Source of the DNA: Bacteroidales bacterium
GTDB lineage: Bacteria > Bacteroidota > Bacteroidia > Bacteroidales > UBA932
Direction: 5' to 3'
DNA length: 52,203 nt
Assembly: GCA_017429765.1 (NCBI GenBank)
Contig: JAFROJ010000011.1
Coordinates: 1-52,203, forward strand
Part shown: one piece after another, positions 26,750 through 36,106 of the stretch
How positions within the stretch are numbered: position 1 is the stretch's first letter
Layout: the number at the start of each line of letters is the position of its first letter
Position numbers and translations under genes: made by a program
The notes under the pieces: generated by a model
What the model was told of the DNA's origin: nothing
Seen by the model: only the letters and a program-made list of their open reading frames with translations
The model's database searches: none

Positions 26750-27805
26750 ATGAAGAACAATATATTGATAATCGGAGGAGGCCCTGCCGGGCTGGAGGCC
26801 TCGGCCCAGCTTCAGAGGATGGGCTACAATGTCATATTGATCGAGAAGTCTCCTCGATTGGGCGGGCATCTCGCCAAGTGGGACCGTCTTTTCCCTGACG
26901 GAGTCCCCGCTGATGATGTGCTGGGAGGCCTCATTAAGGAGCTTAATGGAGTCAAGTACTTCACCGACACGGACATACGTGCCATCAACCGCCTTGAGAA
27001 GTCCTACAATGTCAGGCTGACCAACGGGATAACCGTCCTTTCGGACGCCGTTCTGGTGGCGTCCGGCTTCGACCTTTTCGACGCTGTCAGGAAGGAGGAA
27101 TACGGCTACGGGATCTACGACCGGGTGATCACGAACGCCGACCTTGAGGCGTGGTTCAAGACGGGCTCCGACAAAAGGATCGACAATCCCCGAAAGATAG
27201 GCTTTGTTCACTGTGTCGGGTCCAGGGACGAGAAGTCGGGGTGCAGGTCATGCTCGAAGGTTTGCTGCGCCACCGCTGTCAAACAGGCCATTGAGGTCAA
27301 GCAGGCATTCCCGGAGGCTGAGGTGTTCTGCTTCTATATGGACCTGCGCCTCTTCGGAAGGCATTACGAGGATCTTTATCTCAAGGCCCAGAAGGAATAT
27401 GGGATCCGCTTCATCCGCGGACGTGTCGCGGAAGTGTCAGAGAACATTGACGGCACGCTCGTGGTCAAGGCCGAGGACACTGTGGCCAGCAAACCGCTCA
27501 AAGCCACCTTGGACCTGCTCGTCCTGATGTCGGGCATGCGCCCTTCCGCCTCGGGGAAGGCGGTCGGTGACCTTTTGGAGATGACTGTCGAGGAGGATGG
27601 CTATTTCGCCGTGAGGAGCGGGATAGCCGCCGGCCAGAGGAGTCCTCTCCCGGGATTGTTCCTCGCCGGCGCCGCCACCGGACCGAAGACTCTTCCGGAG
27701 ACCCTCGCCGACGCCAGGGCCGCCGCGGTGGAGATTGACCGGTACCTTACCGAGATATTCCCTGATGCCAGGAACTACAAACAACTTGTGAGGGAGAGAT
27801 GGTAG
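26750..27805 (+). CDS. HdrA-like FAD-dependent oxidoreductase
   Basis: The product is 351 residues; I start at the ATG at 26750, directly before the FAD motif (MKNNILIIGGGPAGLEAS), not at the TTG at 26735. The dinucleotide fold GGGPAGLEASAQLQRMGYNVILIEKS is followed by GGHLAKWDRLFP. A cysteine-rich block C-x-x-C-x-x-x-C-C around 162-170 (GCRSCSKVCC) and CFYMDLRLFGRHYEDLY match HdrA. The C-terminal FAD segment GLFLAGAATGPKTLPETLADARAAA closes the fold. It lacks the extra ferredoxin domains of long HdrA, which are supplied here by the small downstream protein. It is probably the flavin centre of the complex. Confidence 0.85.
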   Translation: MKNNILIIGGGPAGLEASAQLQRMGYNVILIEKSPRLGGHLAKWDRLFPDGVPADDVLGGLIKELNGVKYFTDTDIRAINRLEKSYNVRLTNGITVLSDAVLVASGFDLFDAVRKEEYGYGIYDRVITNADLEAWFKTGSDKRIDNPRKIGFVHCVGSRDEKSGCRSCSKVCCATAVKQAIEVKQAFPEAEVFCFYMDLRLFGRHYEDLYLKAQKEYGIRFIRGRVAEVSENIDGTLVVKAEDTVASKPLKATLDLLVLMSGMRPSASGKAVGDLLEMTVEEDGYFAVRSGIAAGQRSPLPGLFLAGAATGPKTLPETLADARAAAVEIDRYLTEIFPDARNYKQLVRERW

Positions 27806-28128
27806 ATTTCGGATTCGGCCTTGTGCCCAGTTCAAGGATCAACCTCGACTTGTTCGACAAGGAGAAGTACGAGGAGTTGGCTGCCATGGAACCTGATGTC
27901 CGTGTCTGCATGGCCTGCGGCAGCTGTACCGCTGTTTGCACCGCGGGGCGTCTGGTCCAGACAAGCCTCCGGGAGGCGATTGAGGATCTGAAAAACGCCA
28001 GGCCCGAAAAGGCCCTGGAGATGCTCGGCGCCTGCCAGCTTTGCGGCAAATGCTCCATGGTATGCCCCCGGGGCATCAACACCAGGCATCTCATTCTGTC
28101 CATCACTAAAGTCTATTCCGCCGGATGA
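27799..28128 (+). CDS. Small HdrC-like ferredoxin with two [4Fe-4S] motifs
   Basis: The product is 109 residues. It has CMACGSCTAVCTAG (about 37-50), where the usual proline after the fourth cysteine is replaced, and CQLCGKCSMVCPRG (about 78-91). It overlaps the HdrA-like gene by seven bases and the next gene by four bases (ATGA), pointing to translational coupling and a stable complex. It probably relays electrons between the flavoprotein and the membrane subunit. Confidence 0.85.
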   Translation: MVDFGFGLVPSSRINLDLFDKEKYEELAAMEPDVRVCMACGSCTAVCTAGRLVQTSLREAIEDLKNARPEKALEMLGACQLCGKCSMVCPRGINTRHLILSITKVYSAG

Positions 28129-30026
28129 CACCTCTGAACCTCATACTCGCGGCCCAGGCCGCGGATCCGGAGGTGATCGACAGGATCCCTTCCGGTTACA
28201 GTCACTTCGTCATCCCCTTCACGATCGGCATGACTTTCATGTTGTGCTGGATAGGGGTAGGTTGCGTCAGGTTGCTCGCTGCCATTCCCCGGGCGGACAG
28301 GTTAAAGTTCTGGAAGTCCCTTTTCATACCGAAGACGGTGGTCAGGAACCTTAAGGATCTCTTCGGCGACTGTCTGCTCCATGTCAAGATCTGGCAGAGG
28401 AAGCCACTTCTGGGCTACATGCATTCGGCCATAGCCTTCGGCTGGTTCATGCTTATAGTCCTTGGCCATATAGAAGTCGCGTTATTCGTCCCCGCCCGTC
28501 TTAATGTCGCGCGCGGAGGTCTGTTCTATCCGATATTCTACCGCTATTTCGTCTGGATGAATCCCGGACACACCACCCTGAGAGGCTCCTTCTTTTTCTT
28601 CCTGATGGACTTCTTCCTCCTGTATGTCCTTACTGGAATAGCCATGGCGGTGTTCAAGCGGTTCAGGTCCATAGTGTTGGGTATGCGGCACACCACGAAG
28701 CCGTCCCTGGCTGACCGTGTCGCGTTGTACAGCCTCTGGCTGATCTTCCCTCTGCGATTGCTGGCGGAGAGTTTTACCGCGGACTTGAGCGGAGGAAGTT
28801 TCCTAACCGTGGGGGTCAATCATTTCTGGCATTTCCTGTTCGGGGACAAACTTTGGTTCACCCCCTGCTGGTGGGCCTATTCCATCTGCCTCGGCCTGTT
28901 CTTCGCCGCGATGCCTTTCAGCCGCTACATGCACATCCTGACTGAGGTGCTGTGGATCCTGTTGAGGAACGCCGGGATCAAGCCCAGCCATCCTCGCAAG
29001 GGAGTGGCGGAGGCCGAGATCTACGCTTGCTCCAGTTGCGGACTCTGCTTGGACGCTTGCCCTATGAACGTCCAGAAAAAGAACCTGAAGTACTCCTCGG
29101 TCTATTTCATCAGGTTCCTCAGGAGACATAATGAGAAGAAGATCAATGCGATAGCGGACAAGTGCCTGATGTGCGACAAGTGCCATGCGCTATGTCCGGT
29201 CTGCGTCGACGCCCCGGCCCTCCGCCGCGCCCAAAGGGCCACCGGGAACAACGCCCTCCCTTACAATTATTCTTATCTGGAGACTGGCGTCTCTGGCGCT
29301 GACGTTCCCTCGAAGGGATCTGAGCGAGGCGGGGTGCTTTACTTCGCCGGTTGCATGACACATCTGACCCCGAGGATAATCAAGGCGGTGGACAAGGTCT
29401 TCAAGGCGGCGGGGATTGAATATTCTTTCGCCGACCGTGACGGAGGTGTCTGCTGTGGCAGGCCGCTTATGCTGGCCGGGCGGCTGGAGGCGGCCGCGAA
29501 AGTCATCGAGGCGAACAAGAAGATGATCGAGGAATCCGGATGCGAGACCCTGGTTCTCTCCTGCCCAATATGTTACAAGGTATTCAAGGAAGAATATGGC
29601 CTGCGGGGAATCAAGGTGATCCACTATACCCAGTTCATCAACGATCTGATCGCCTCCGGAAAGCTGAAGGTGGAGAAGACCGGTGAGAGGATTGTCTATC
29701 ATGACCCTTGCGAGCTTGGCCGTGGATGCGGGGTCTACATCGAGCCCAGGGCGGCTCTCGGGCAGGCTGGGAACCTTGTCAAGGCAAGGAAGGAATATGA
29801 CGAGAGCGTCTGCTGCGGAGGCAGTCTCGGCAGCCTGACACTCGACACGAGGGACAGGGCTAAGATCGCCGAATCATCCCTGGACAATCTCCTGGCCAAT
29901 GACCCCGACACCATAGTCACGGCCTGCCCCCTCTGCCTGAAGACATTCTCGGAGGCCGTCTCCAACTCCGGCCGTCCTCCGGGAGGGGTCGCCGTGAAGG
30001 ATTTCGCCGAGGTGATCGCCGGATAG
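28125..30026 (+). CDS. Membrane-bound HdrE-HdrD fusion (quinone-linked Fe-S reductase)
   Basis: The product is 633 residues. Residues about 25-270 form a five- to six-helix membrane domain of NarI/HdrE/DsrM type, with histidines in helices (YMHSAIAFGWFML, LGHIE, VNHFWHFLF) that could bind b-haem. Then follow two cubane motifs, CSSCGLCLDACP (about 304-315) and CLMCDKCHALCP (about 347-358), and two CCG domains: AGCMTHLTP...GVCCGRP...SCPICY and HDPCELGRG...VCCGGS...ACPLC. This is the HdrD module. The protein should exchange electrons between menaquinol and the soluble Hdr-like complex. It is the last gene of the operon. Confidence 0.87.
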   Translation: MTPLNLILAAQAADPEVIDRIPSGYSHFVIPFTIGMTFMLCWIGVGCVRLLAAIPRADRLKFWKSLFIPKTVVRNLKDLFGDCLLHVKIWQRKPLLGYMHSAIAFGWFMLIVLGHIEVALFVPARLNVARGGLFYPIFYRYFVWMNPGHTTLRGSFFFFLMDFFLLYVLTGIAMAVFKRFRSIVLGMRHTTKPSLADRVALYSLWLIFPLRLLAESFTADLSGGSFLTVGVNHFWHFLFGDKLWFTPCWWAYSICLGLFFAAMPFSRYMHILTEVLWILLRNAGIKPSHPRKGVAEAEIYACSSCGLCLDACPMNVQKKNLKYSSVYFIRFLRRHNEKKINAIADKCLMCDKCHALCPVCVDAPALRRAQRATGNNALPYNYSYLETGVSGADVPSKGSERGGVLYFAGCMTHLTPRIIKAVDKVFKAAGIEYSFADRDGGVCCGRPLMLAGRLEAAAKVIEANKKMIEESGCETLVLSCPICYKVFKEEYGLRGIKVIHYTQFINDLIASGKLKVEKTGERIVYHDPCELGRGCGVYIEPRAALGQAGNLVKARKEYDESVCCGGSLGSLTLDTRDRAKIAESSLDNLLANDPDTIVTACPLCLKTFSEAVSNSGRPPGGVAVKDFAEVIAG

Positions 30027-30071
30027 AAACCGTAGTAATCATATATTAAACTAACTTGACAAATGACATGT

Positions 30072-32507
30072 ATGAGAAGAATCATCATCACTCTGGCCGC
30101 CATCATGATGGTGGCGACCCCTATCGCCCTGGCTCAGCCCAGGGGACCGCGTCCCGCCAAGCCGGACGCCGAGAAGACTGAAGAAGCCGAGAAACCGGCT
30201 CCTGAACTGAAGGTCACCTCCGGCATGGTCGGAGTGTCCCACAACGACAAAGACTGGTATTTCGATGTGCCGGACAGCCTGCTTGGGCGCAGGATCCTGA
30301 CTGTGACCCGCTATGTCAGCAACACTCCCGGAGCCTCCCAGTACGGAGGCGAGGAGGTCACTGAGAACATGATCTACTGGGAGAAGGCCTCCAACGGCAA
30401 TCTCCTTCTCAGGGTCGACGCCCTGACCATCCAGGCGGACAAGGGACAGGAGATCGAGAAGGCGGTGAAGGTCAGTTCCGAGAACCCGATTATAGCCTCG
30501 ATAAAGCCTGAGAAAGGCGCTCCGGAGGGTTTCACGCGGGTCAAGGTCACGAGCCTCTTCGAGGGCGACGTGCAGGCTTTCTCCCTGAGCTCCGGGTCTA
30601 AGAGGCAGATGAATCTTGGCGGGGTCAAGGGTGACGCCACCTTCATCGAGAGCGTCCGCACTTACCCTATCAACACGGAAGTGACTGTGACCAAGACGTT
30701 CACGTACAACCAGCCCACCCCGAGCATGGGCGGCCAGGGTCCGGTGAGGACCACCTCGCTCCCCGCCGGAAGGGAGGCCGGCACCGTGACGCTCGTGCTC
30801 AACACCTCGATGGTTCTCCTTCCCGAGACCCCGATGCAGCCCAGGCTCTTCGACGGGCGCGTGGGTTATTTCGCCGACGGTTACAGCAAGTTCACTGACG
30901 ACCAGCAGGGTGTCGAGAACGTGCGTTTCATCACCAGATGGCGCCTGGAGGCCCGTCCCGAGGATGTCGAGAAGCAGAAGAGGGGAGAGCTCGTCGAGCC
31001 AGTGAAGCCCATCGTCTATTACATCGACCCCGCCACCCCGAAACAGTGGAGGCCCTACCTCATTGCCGGAATCAACGACTGGCAGAAGGCTTTCGAGCAG
31101 GCTGGCTGGAAGAACGCTATCCGCGGGGAGGAGTGGCCCGAGGACAATCCTGACATGAGCCTTGAGGACGCCCGTTTCTCAGTGATCCGCTACCTGGCCT
31201 CTCCCACGGCCAACGCCTATGGCCCGAACGTCCATGACCCCCGCTCCGGCGAGATCATCGAGAGCCACATCGGCTGGTACCACAACGTCATGACCCTGGT
31301 CCACGACTGGTACCAGGTCCAGGTCGGCGCGGTTGATCCAAGGGCCCGCAAGTTCAAGTATGACGATGAGCTGATGGGCGACCTGATCCGTTTCGTCTCT
31401 TCCCACGAGGTCGGTCACACCCTCGGTCTCCGTCACAACATGGGATCCAGCAGCCAGACCCCCGTCGAGAAACTCCGCGACAAGGAGTGGGTCGAGAAGA
31501 ACGGCCACACCGTCAGCATCATGGACTACGCCCGCTTCAACTATGTCGCCCAGCCTGAGGACAATATCGGCAAGGATGGCCTCTATCCCAGGATCAACGA
31601 CTACGACAAATGGGCTATCGAGTATGGCTACAAGCCCACTCCCTACACAGACCCGAAGGAGGATCATCTTTATTGGAACAAGGTCATAATCGAGAGGCTC
31701 GCCGCCAACCCGAGACTATGGTTCGGAGGTGAGGGTGGAGACTCCGATCCCAGGGCCCAGAGAGAGGATCTCGGCGACAACTCCATGGAGGCCAGCTCCT
31801 ACGGTGTCATGAACCTGAAGAGGATCATCGGCCAGCTTCCCGAGTGGAACGCCGAGGAGGGCGACCAGTACCGCAATGTCAGCAGGATGTACACCTCTCT
31901 CATAGGCCAGTTCAACCGTTACCTCGGCCACGTCGCCGCCAACATCGGGGGGCGCTTCGTGACCTACAAGAGCATCGAGCAGGCCGGCCCTGTCTATGAG
32001 GCTGTCCCCAAGGCCCAGCAGAAGGAGGCCCTTGACTGGCTGAACGCCAATCTGTTCACCAAGCCGACCTGGCTTGTGGATGTGCCTTACATCTACAATC
32101 TGACCGACAGCCCTGACAGTTACCTCTATTCCCTTGTGGACGGTGTCGTCAGCGCCGGGAATCTCCTGAGTATCCAGAAGCTCTCCCGTCTGGGCCAGTT
32201 CGCCCAGCATGACCCCGCCAACTATAAGCCGGAAGAGTATCTCTCCGATCTCACGGGGATGGTGTTCTCCGAGCTCTACAAGGGCAAGGCCACCGACAGC
32301 TACCGCCGTTATCTCCAGCGCCGTTTCGTGAGCGCCGCGATCGACGCCATGAATGGCAGGGGGGCGGAGACCTCCGACGGCAAGGCCCTGATCCTGTCGA
32401 CCCTGACCGATCTCCAGAAGAAGACCGCGAAAGCCAAATCTTCCGACACGGTCACCCAGGCCCACTGGCAGGAGATCTCCAGAACCATAGAGAAAGCTCT
32501 CAAGTGA
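30072..32507 (+). CDS. Secreted zinc metalloprotease, DUF5117/DUF5118 metzincin type
   Basis: The product is 811 residues starting at the ATG at 30072 (MRRIIITLAAIMMVATPIALAQ is the signal peptide, cleaved after ALA); the ATG at 30063 would add three residues. N-terminal domains resemble DUF5118 and DUF5117 (FDVPDSLLGRRILTVTRYVSNTPG, MVLLPETPMQPRLFDGRVGYF). The catalytic motif is H445-E446-VG-H449-TLGLR-H455, a metzincin HExxHxxGxxH, with a Met-turn-like SIMDYARFNY some 40 residues later. It should degrade peptides or proteins in the periplasm or outside the cell. It is common across Bacteroidota with no defined substrate. The SDR gene begins in its stop codon. Confidence 0.9.
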   Translation: MRRIIITLAAIMMVATPIALAQPRGPRPAKPDAEKTEEAEKPAPELKVTSGMVGVSHNDKDWYFDVPDSLLGRRILTVTRYVSNTPGASQYGGEEVTENMIYWEKASNGNLLLRVDALTIQADKGQEIEKAVKVSSENPIIASIKPEKGAPEGFTRVKVTSLFEGDVQAFSLSSGSKRQMNLGGVKGDATFIESVRTYPINTEVTVTKTFTYNQPTPSMGGQGPVRTTSLPAGREAGTVTLVLNTSMVLLPETPMQPRLFDGRVGYFADGYSKFTDDQQGVENVRFITRWRLEARPEDVEKQKRGELVEPVKPIVYYIDPATPKQWRPYLIAGINDWQKAFEQAGWKNAIRGEEWPEDNPDMSLEDARFSVIRYLASPTANAYGPNVHDPRSGEIIESHIGWYHNVMTLVHDWYQVQVGAVDPRARKFKYDDELMGDLIRFVSSHEVGHTLGLRHNMGSSSQTPVEKLRDKEWVEKNGHTVSIMDYARFNYVAQPEDNIGKDGLYPRINDYDKWAIEYGYKPTPYTDPKEDHLYWNKVIIERLAANPRLWFGGEGGDSDPRAQREDLGDNSMEASSYGVMNLKRIIGQLPEWNAEEGDQYRNVSRMYTSLIGQFNRYLGHVAANIGGRFVTYKSIEQAGPVYEAVPKAQQKEALDWLNANLFTKPTWLVDVPYIYNLTDSPDSYLYSLVDGVVSAGNLLSIQKLSRLGQFAQHDPANYKPEEYLSDLTGMVFSELYKGKATDSYRRYLQRRFVSAAIDAMNGRGAETSDGKALILSTLTDLQKKTAKAKSSDTVTQAHWQEISRTIEKALK

Positions 32508-33208
32508 TGATAGCTCTTGTGACAGGGGCCTCCCGTGGCATCGGGAAGGCCATCGCTTTGGAACTGTCCGGACTGGGTTACGACCTCGCCTTGGTGGGAC
32601 GGGACGACGCCTCTTTGGCGGAGACCGCCTCCGGGACGGGGAATGTCCGGGTCCACCGGATTGTGGCTGACCTGTCAGACCCCACTTCCGCGGAACGGAT
32701 TGTGGAGGAGACCGTCGAGGTTTTGGGCGGGCTCGATCTCCTGGTCAACTGCGCCGGCATACCTCAGAAGGGCCCCTTCACTGATGTGACCCCGGAGGAG
32801 TGGGACAGGGTTTTCGCGGTCAACGCCAGGGCGCCTTTCTTCATGTGCAAGGCCGCCCTTGAGCCGCTTAAGAAGTCCTCCAAGCCGATGGTGATCAACA
32901 TCTCGTCCGTGGTTGGTTTCAAGGGATATATTCACCAAAGCGTGTATTCCTCTTCCAAGCACGCGCTCGCCGGCTTCACCAAGGTGTTCGCCAAGGAGGT
33001 GCAGCCTTTCGGGATCCGGGTTCATATGATCAGTCCCGGCGGTGTGGCCACAGAGATGGTCAAGAAGATGAGGCCGGACATCGACCCTTCAGAGTTGATC
33101 GAGCCGGAGGAGATAGCGGAGATAGTCCGCTTCCTTGTCACGAGGAAAGGTAACGGCACGATCGACCAGTTCTACATCCGCAGGTACTCCGGGCTGGCCT
33201 TCGATTAG
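32507..33208 (+). CDS. Short-chain dehydrogenase/reductase
   Basis: The product is 233 residues from the ATG at 32507, overlapping the protease stop by one base (TGATG); a GTG at 32504 is also possible. The Rossmann motif TGASRGIG (6-13), NCAG (about 82-85), the catalytic serine in NISSVVG and the Y-SSS-K motif (YSSSK) are all present, with PGGVATEM after it. The classical NAD(P)-dependent SDR reaction is expected; the substrate is unknown. The C-terminus GTIDQFYIRRYSG is somewhat unlike FabG (no usual GQ-x-x-x-x-x-GG ending). Confidence 0.88.
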   Translation: MIALVTGASRGIGKAIALELSGLGYDLALVGRDDASLAETASGTGNVRVHRIVADLSDPTSAERIVEETVEVLGGLDLLVNCAGIPQKGPFTDVTPEEWDRVFAVNARAPFFMCKAALEPLKKSSKPMVINISSVVGFKGYIHQSVYSSSKHALAGFTKVFAKEVQPFGIRVHMISPGGVATEMVKKMRPDIDPSELIEPEEIAEIVRFLVTRKGNGTIDQFYIRRYSGLAFD

Positions 33209-33211
33209 CGG

Positions 33212-34561
33212 TCAGACACGCCTGAGTACGGCGTGATCGTACTTGAAGGTCTGATAGAGGGACCTGAATATCAGATGAGCGTAGTAGGCGGCGAAGAGCA
33301 GATGGACTCTTCCGCCGCCTTCCGGTTTGAGGAGGATCCATCCCAGGAACCAGACAGCCATGAAGGCGGCCACGCAGCCGATGTTGGAGTCCCTCATCTC
33401 CCTGGTGGCTGTCGCCCCTATGTAGATCCCGTCCCAGGTGAAGGCGGGACAGCCGACAAGCGGCATCAGGATGAGCCATGGGATGAACTCTCTCGACGCC
33501 TCCACGACGGAGTTGTCGGAGGTCATCAGATGGAACATCGGGATCCCCCCGATGGTGTAGAAGAAGATGAACAGGGCCCCTATCCCCATGCTCCAGATGA
33601 ATGTCCATTTGACCGTCTGGTTGACAGCAGGGGCGTCCCGTCGTCCGATGAATCTCCCGGTCAGGGCCTCTCCAGCGAAGGCGAAACCGTCAGTGAAGTA
33701 GGAGAATATCAGCATGAGTTTCATCATTATGGAACTCATGGCGAGGAGGGTGTCCCCGAACCTGGCCGAGATCGCCGTGAACGAGAGGTACACCGCCATC
33801 AGGCATAGCGATCTCACGAAAAGATCCCTGTTCACGTTGAAGAACTCCCTGTTTATCAGTGGTTTACCCAGACCGGACAAGGCTTTGTGGGCGGAAATGA
33901 TATTCCTGTACTTCGCGAGCAGGATGAAGGCGGCGGCGATGAGGCCCGAGTATTGGGCGATGACCGTGCCCCACGCTATTCCGGAGAACCCTATCCCGCG
34001 GAAAGATGTCCCGGGGAGGCCGAGGGCGAGGAATATGCTCATCAGGATGTTGATCCCGTTCACGATCAGATCCGTGAGCATCGAGCTGAAGGAGTCCTGC
34101 ATCCCAATGAACCACCCCCTCAGGACCATCAGGCTCAAAGTCGCTGGAGCGGCCCAAATCCTGATGTAGAAATATTTGAGGGCCAGCGTCTTGACCTCAT
34201 CGGAGCAATGGACGAAGAGGAATATCAGTTTCTGGAATGGCCATTGGACCAGGATCAGCAGCAGCGCTGACAGCAGGGCGACGGAAAGCCCCCTCCGGAG
34301 GTTCGCGGCGCAGTCCGCCCACTCCTCACGCCCGAAAGCCTGCGCTGTCAGGCCTCCGGTCCCCGCTCGGAGGAAACCGAAGTTCCAGTACATCATGTCG
34401 AACATCAGAGACCCGACGGAGATGCCTCCAATCAATGCGGCCGCCGAAGTGTCGAGATGTCCGGCCACCCCTATGTCCACCATCCCGACGAGCGGGATAG
34501 TGATGTTGGCGAGGATGCTGGGCAACGCCAGCCGGAGTATTTCCTTGTTAAGCGGGCTCAC
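33212..34561 (-). CDS. MATE-family multidrug/Na+ antiporter
   Basis: The product is 449 residues with twelve membrane segments, starting at GTG (34561) directly after the stop of the upstream flippase gene. The family N-terminal motif is seen in ILRLALPSILANITIPLVGMVDIGVAGHL, and GFLRAGTGGLTAQAFGREEW follows. It is closest in feel to the DinF branch. It should export cationic compounds in exchange for H+ or Na+. It is convergent with the SDR gene, with only three bases between them and no terminator. Confidence 0.9.
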   Translation of the reverse strand: MSPLNKEILRLALPSILANITIPLVGMVDIGVAGHLDTSAAALIGGISVGSLMFDMMYWNFGFLRAGTGGLTAQAFGREEWADCAANLRRGLSVALLSALLLILVQWPFQKLIFLFVHCSDEVKTLALKYFYIRIWAAPATLSLMVLRGWFIGMQDSFSSMLTDLIVNGINILMSIFLALGLPGTSFRGIGFSGIAWGTVIAQYSGLIAAAFILLAKYRNIISAHKALSGLGKPLINREFFNVNRDLFVRSLCLMAVYLSFTAISARFGDTLLAMSSIMMKLMLIFSYFTDGFAFAGEALTGRFIGRRDAPAVNQTVKWTFIWSMGIGALFIFFYTIGGIPMFHLMTSDNSVVEASREFIPWLILMPLVGCPAFTWDGIYIGATATREMRDSNIGCVAAFMAVWFLGWILLKPEGGGRVHLLFAAYYAHLIFRSLYQTFKYDHAVLRRV

Positions 34562-36046
34562 TTATCCTTTCTTGAAGTTTTTCCCGATCACAGGGAGGGA
34601 GGAGGGAGGCAGGTCGCGCAGGAGGATGAGGGCGCAGAAAGCGAGGATGAGGATGACGTTGACGCAGATCGCCAGCCAGGAGGACAAGTGGCTGTTGGAG
34701 AGGACCATCCCGTAGTAGAGGACGGCCGCCGCCGCGACATAGACCGCTATGTCCTTCAAGGGGTAGTCTATCATGTATTTCTTCTGGCCCACGAAGTACG
34801 ATAGCAAGGTGGCGGTGCCGTAGGCCCCGACTCCGGCCCAGGCGCATGCCATGTAGCCTATCTTCGGGATGAAGATGATGTTGATGGCGAACAGCACCAG
34901 GCAGCCTATCCCCGAGAACAGGGCGCCCCAGAGCGTCTGGTCGATCAGTTTGTACCAGAAGGAAAGGTTGAAATAGACGCCCATCAGGATCTCGGCGGCC
35001 ATCACGATGGGGACGACCTTGAGACCCACCCTGTAGTCGGCCCCGATGATGTACTTGAGGATATTCATGAAGCCGATGACGCAGAGGAAGGCGAGCAGGG
35101 TGAAGATTATGAAGTACTTCATCGCCTTGGCGTAGGTCTCCTTGCTGTCTTTCTCGGAGGAGCTTCCGAACACGAAGGGCTCGTAGGCGTAGCGGAAGGC
35201 CTGGGTGATCATCGCCATGATCATCGCGATCTTGATGCAGGCGCCGTAGATGCCAAGCTGGGCGGCTCCGTCGGACGCCTTGTAGACGTACGGGAATAAG
35301 ATTTGGGAAGCGGTCTGGTTGAGGATTCCGGCTATTCCCAGGACCAGGATGGGCCAGCTGTAGGAGAGCATCCTCTTCATCAGGCCCCAGTCGAAGCCGT
35401 GCTTGAAGCCCTTCAGCTCGTTGATGAAGAACAAGGTCATGAAAGCGGTGCTGAAGAGGTTGATGTAGAACACCCAGCCGACCTGGATGCCACTGTCATA
35501 TATTCCGAACGGATTGAGTCCCAGTTTCGGGAGGAACACGAAGTACAGCAGGTTCAGGGATATGTTCAGGAATATGAACCCGAGTTTCAGGGCCGCGAAC
35601 TTGATGGGGCGCTTCTTGTACCTCAGGTAGGAATAAGGGATGCACTGGAAAGCGTCGATCGCTACCGTGAGGGCCATGGTCCAGATGTAGTCCGGATGGT
35701 CCGGATAACCCATCGCGGAGGAGATCGGACGGATGAAGGCTAAGACCAGGACCACGAACAAGGCGGAAGTCGTGAGCACCGAGGTCAGAATCGTGGAATA
35801 GACCTTGTCCGGGTTCTCGCCGTCCTTGTTGGCGAAACGGAAGAATGTCGTCTCCATCCCGTAGGTCAGGATCACCAGCAGGAGGGCGGTGTAGGCGTAG
35901 AGGTTCGTGACGACACCGTAGCCTCCGCTTGAGGCGTTTATCACATAGGTGTACAGAGGGACAAGGAGGTAGTTCAGGAACCTCCCTATGATGCTGCTCA
36001 GGCCGTAGATCGCCGTGTCCTTGGCAAGGGATTTCAGATTAGCCAT
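34562..36046 (-). CDS. Wzx-like polysaccharide/lipid-linked flippase
   Basis: The product is 494 residues with about fourteen membrane segments. The N-terminal region (SLAKDTAIYGLSSIIGRFLNYLLVPLYT) and ILTYGMETTFFRFANK are typical of the oligosaccharide-flippase (MOP) superfamily of Bacteroidota, widely present outside capsule loci. It should translocate a lipid-linked precursor across the inner membrane. No glycosyltransferases are adjacent, so the substrate is not clear. It is directly followed by the MATE gene, a related fold, and the two are probably co-transcribed. Confidence 0.88.
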   Translation of the reverse strand: MANLKSLAKDTAIYGLSSIIGRFLNYLLVPLYTYVINASSGGYGVVTNLYAYTALLLVILTYGMETTFFRFANKDGENPDKVYSTILTSVLTTSALFVVLVLAFIRPISSAMGYPDHPDYIWTMALTVAIDAFQCIPYSYLRYKKRPIKFAALKLGFIFLNISLNLLYFVFLPKLGLNPFGIYDSGIQVGWVFYINLFSTAFMTLFFINELKGFKHGFDWGLMKRMLSYSWPILVLGIAGILNQTASQILFPYVYKASDGAAQLGIYGACIKIAMIMAMITQAFRYAYEPFVFGSSSEKDSKETYAKAMKYFIIFTLLAFLCVIGFMNILKYIIGADYRVGLKVVPIVMAAEILMGVYFNLSFWYKLIDQTLWGALFSGIGCLVLFAINIIFIPKIGYMACAWAGVGAYGTATLLSYFVGQKKYMIDYPLKDIAVYVAAAAVLYYGMVLSNSHLSSWLAICVNVILILAFCALILLRDLPPSSLPVIGKNFKKG

Positions 36047-36068
36047 TCGTTGCGGACGTTAGACTGTG

Positions 36069-36076
36069 CTAAGATA
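36069..36076 (-). promoter_or_regulatory. Possible -7 box of the flippase-MATE operon
   Basis: The minus strand reads TATCTTAG, seven of eight consensus positions, about 22 bases before the ATG. No clear -33 element is visible. Confidence 0.35.
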
Positions 36077-36089
36077 GCAATTATTCTCT

Positions 36090-36097
36090 TATCTTTG
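36090..36097 (+). promoter_or_regulatory. -7 box of the OPA transporter gene, near-leaderless
   Basis: TATCTTTG is a perfect -7 match and ends nine bases before the ATG at 36107, leaving a predicted leader of about six bases. The -33 element is not obvious. Confidence 0.5.
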
Positions 36098-36106
36098 CAG
36101 TTCGAA

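Noticed and set aside
24922-30026. Methanogenesis-type CoM-CoB heterodisulfide reductase
   Set aside because: The subunits match by fold, but the rest of the window is clearly Bacteroidota and the first HdrB cluster site is altered, so I call the genes Hdr-like only.
33208-33212. Terminator between the convergent SDR and MATE genes
   Set aside because: Only three bases separate the stop codons, and no hairpin with a T-tract is seen on either side. The same holds for 37831-37836 and 50056-50059.
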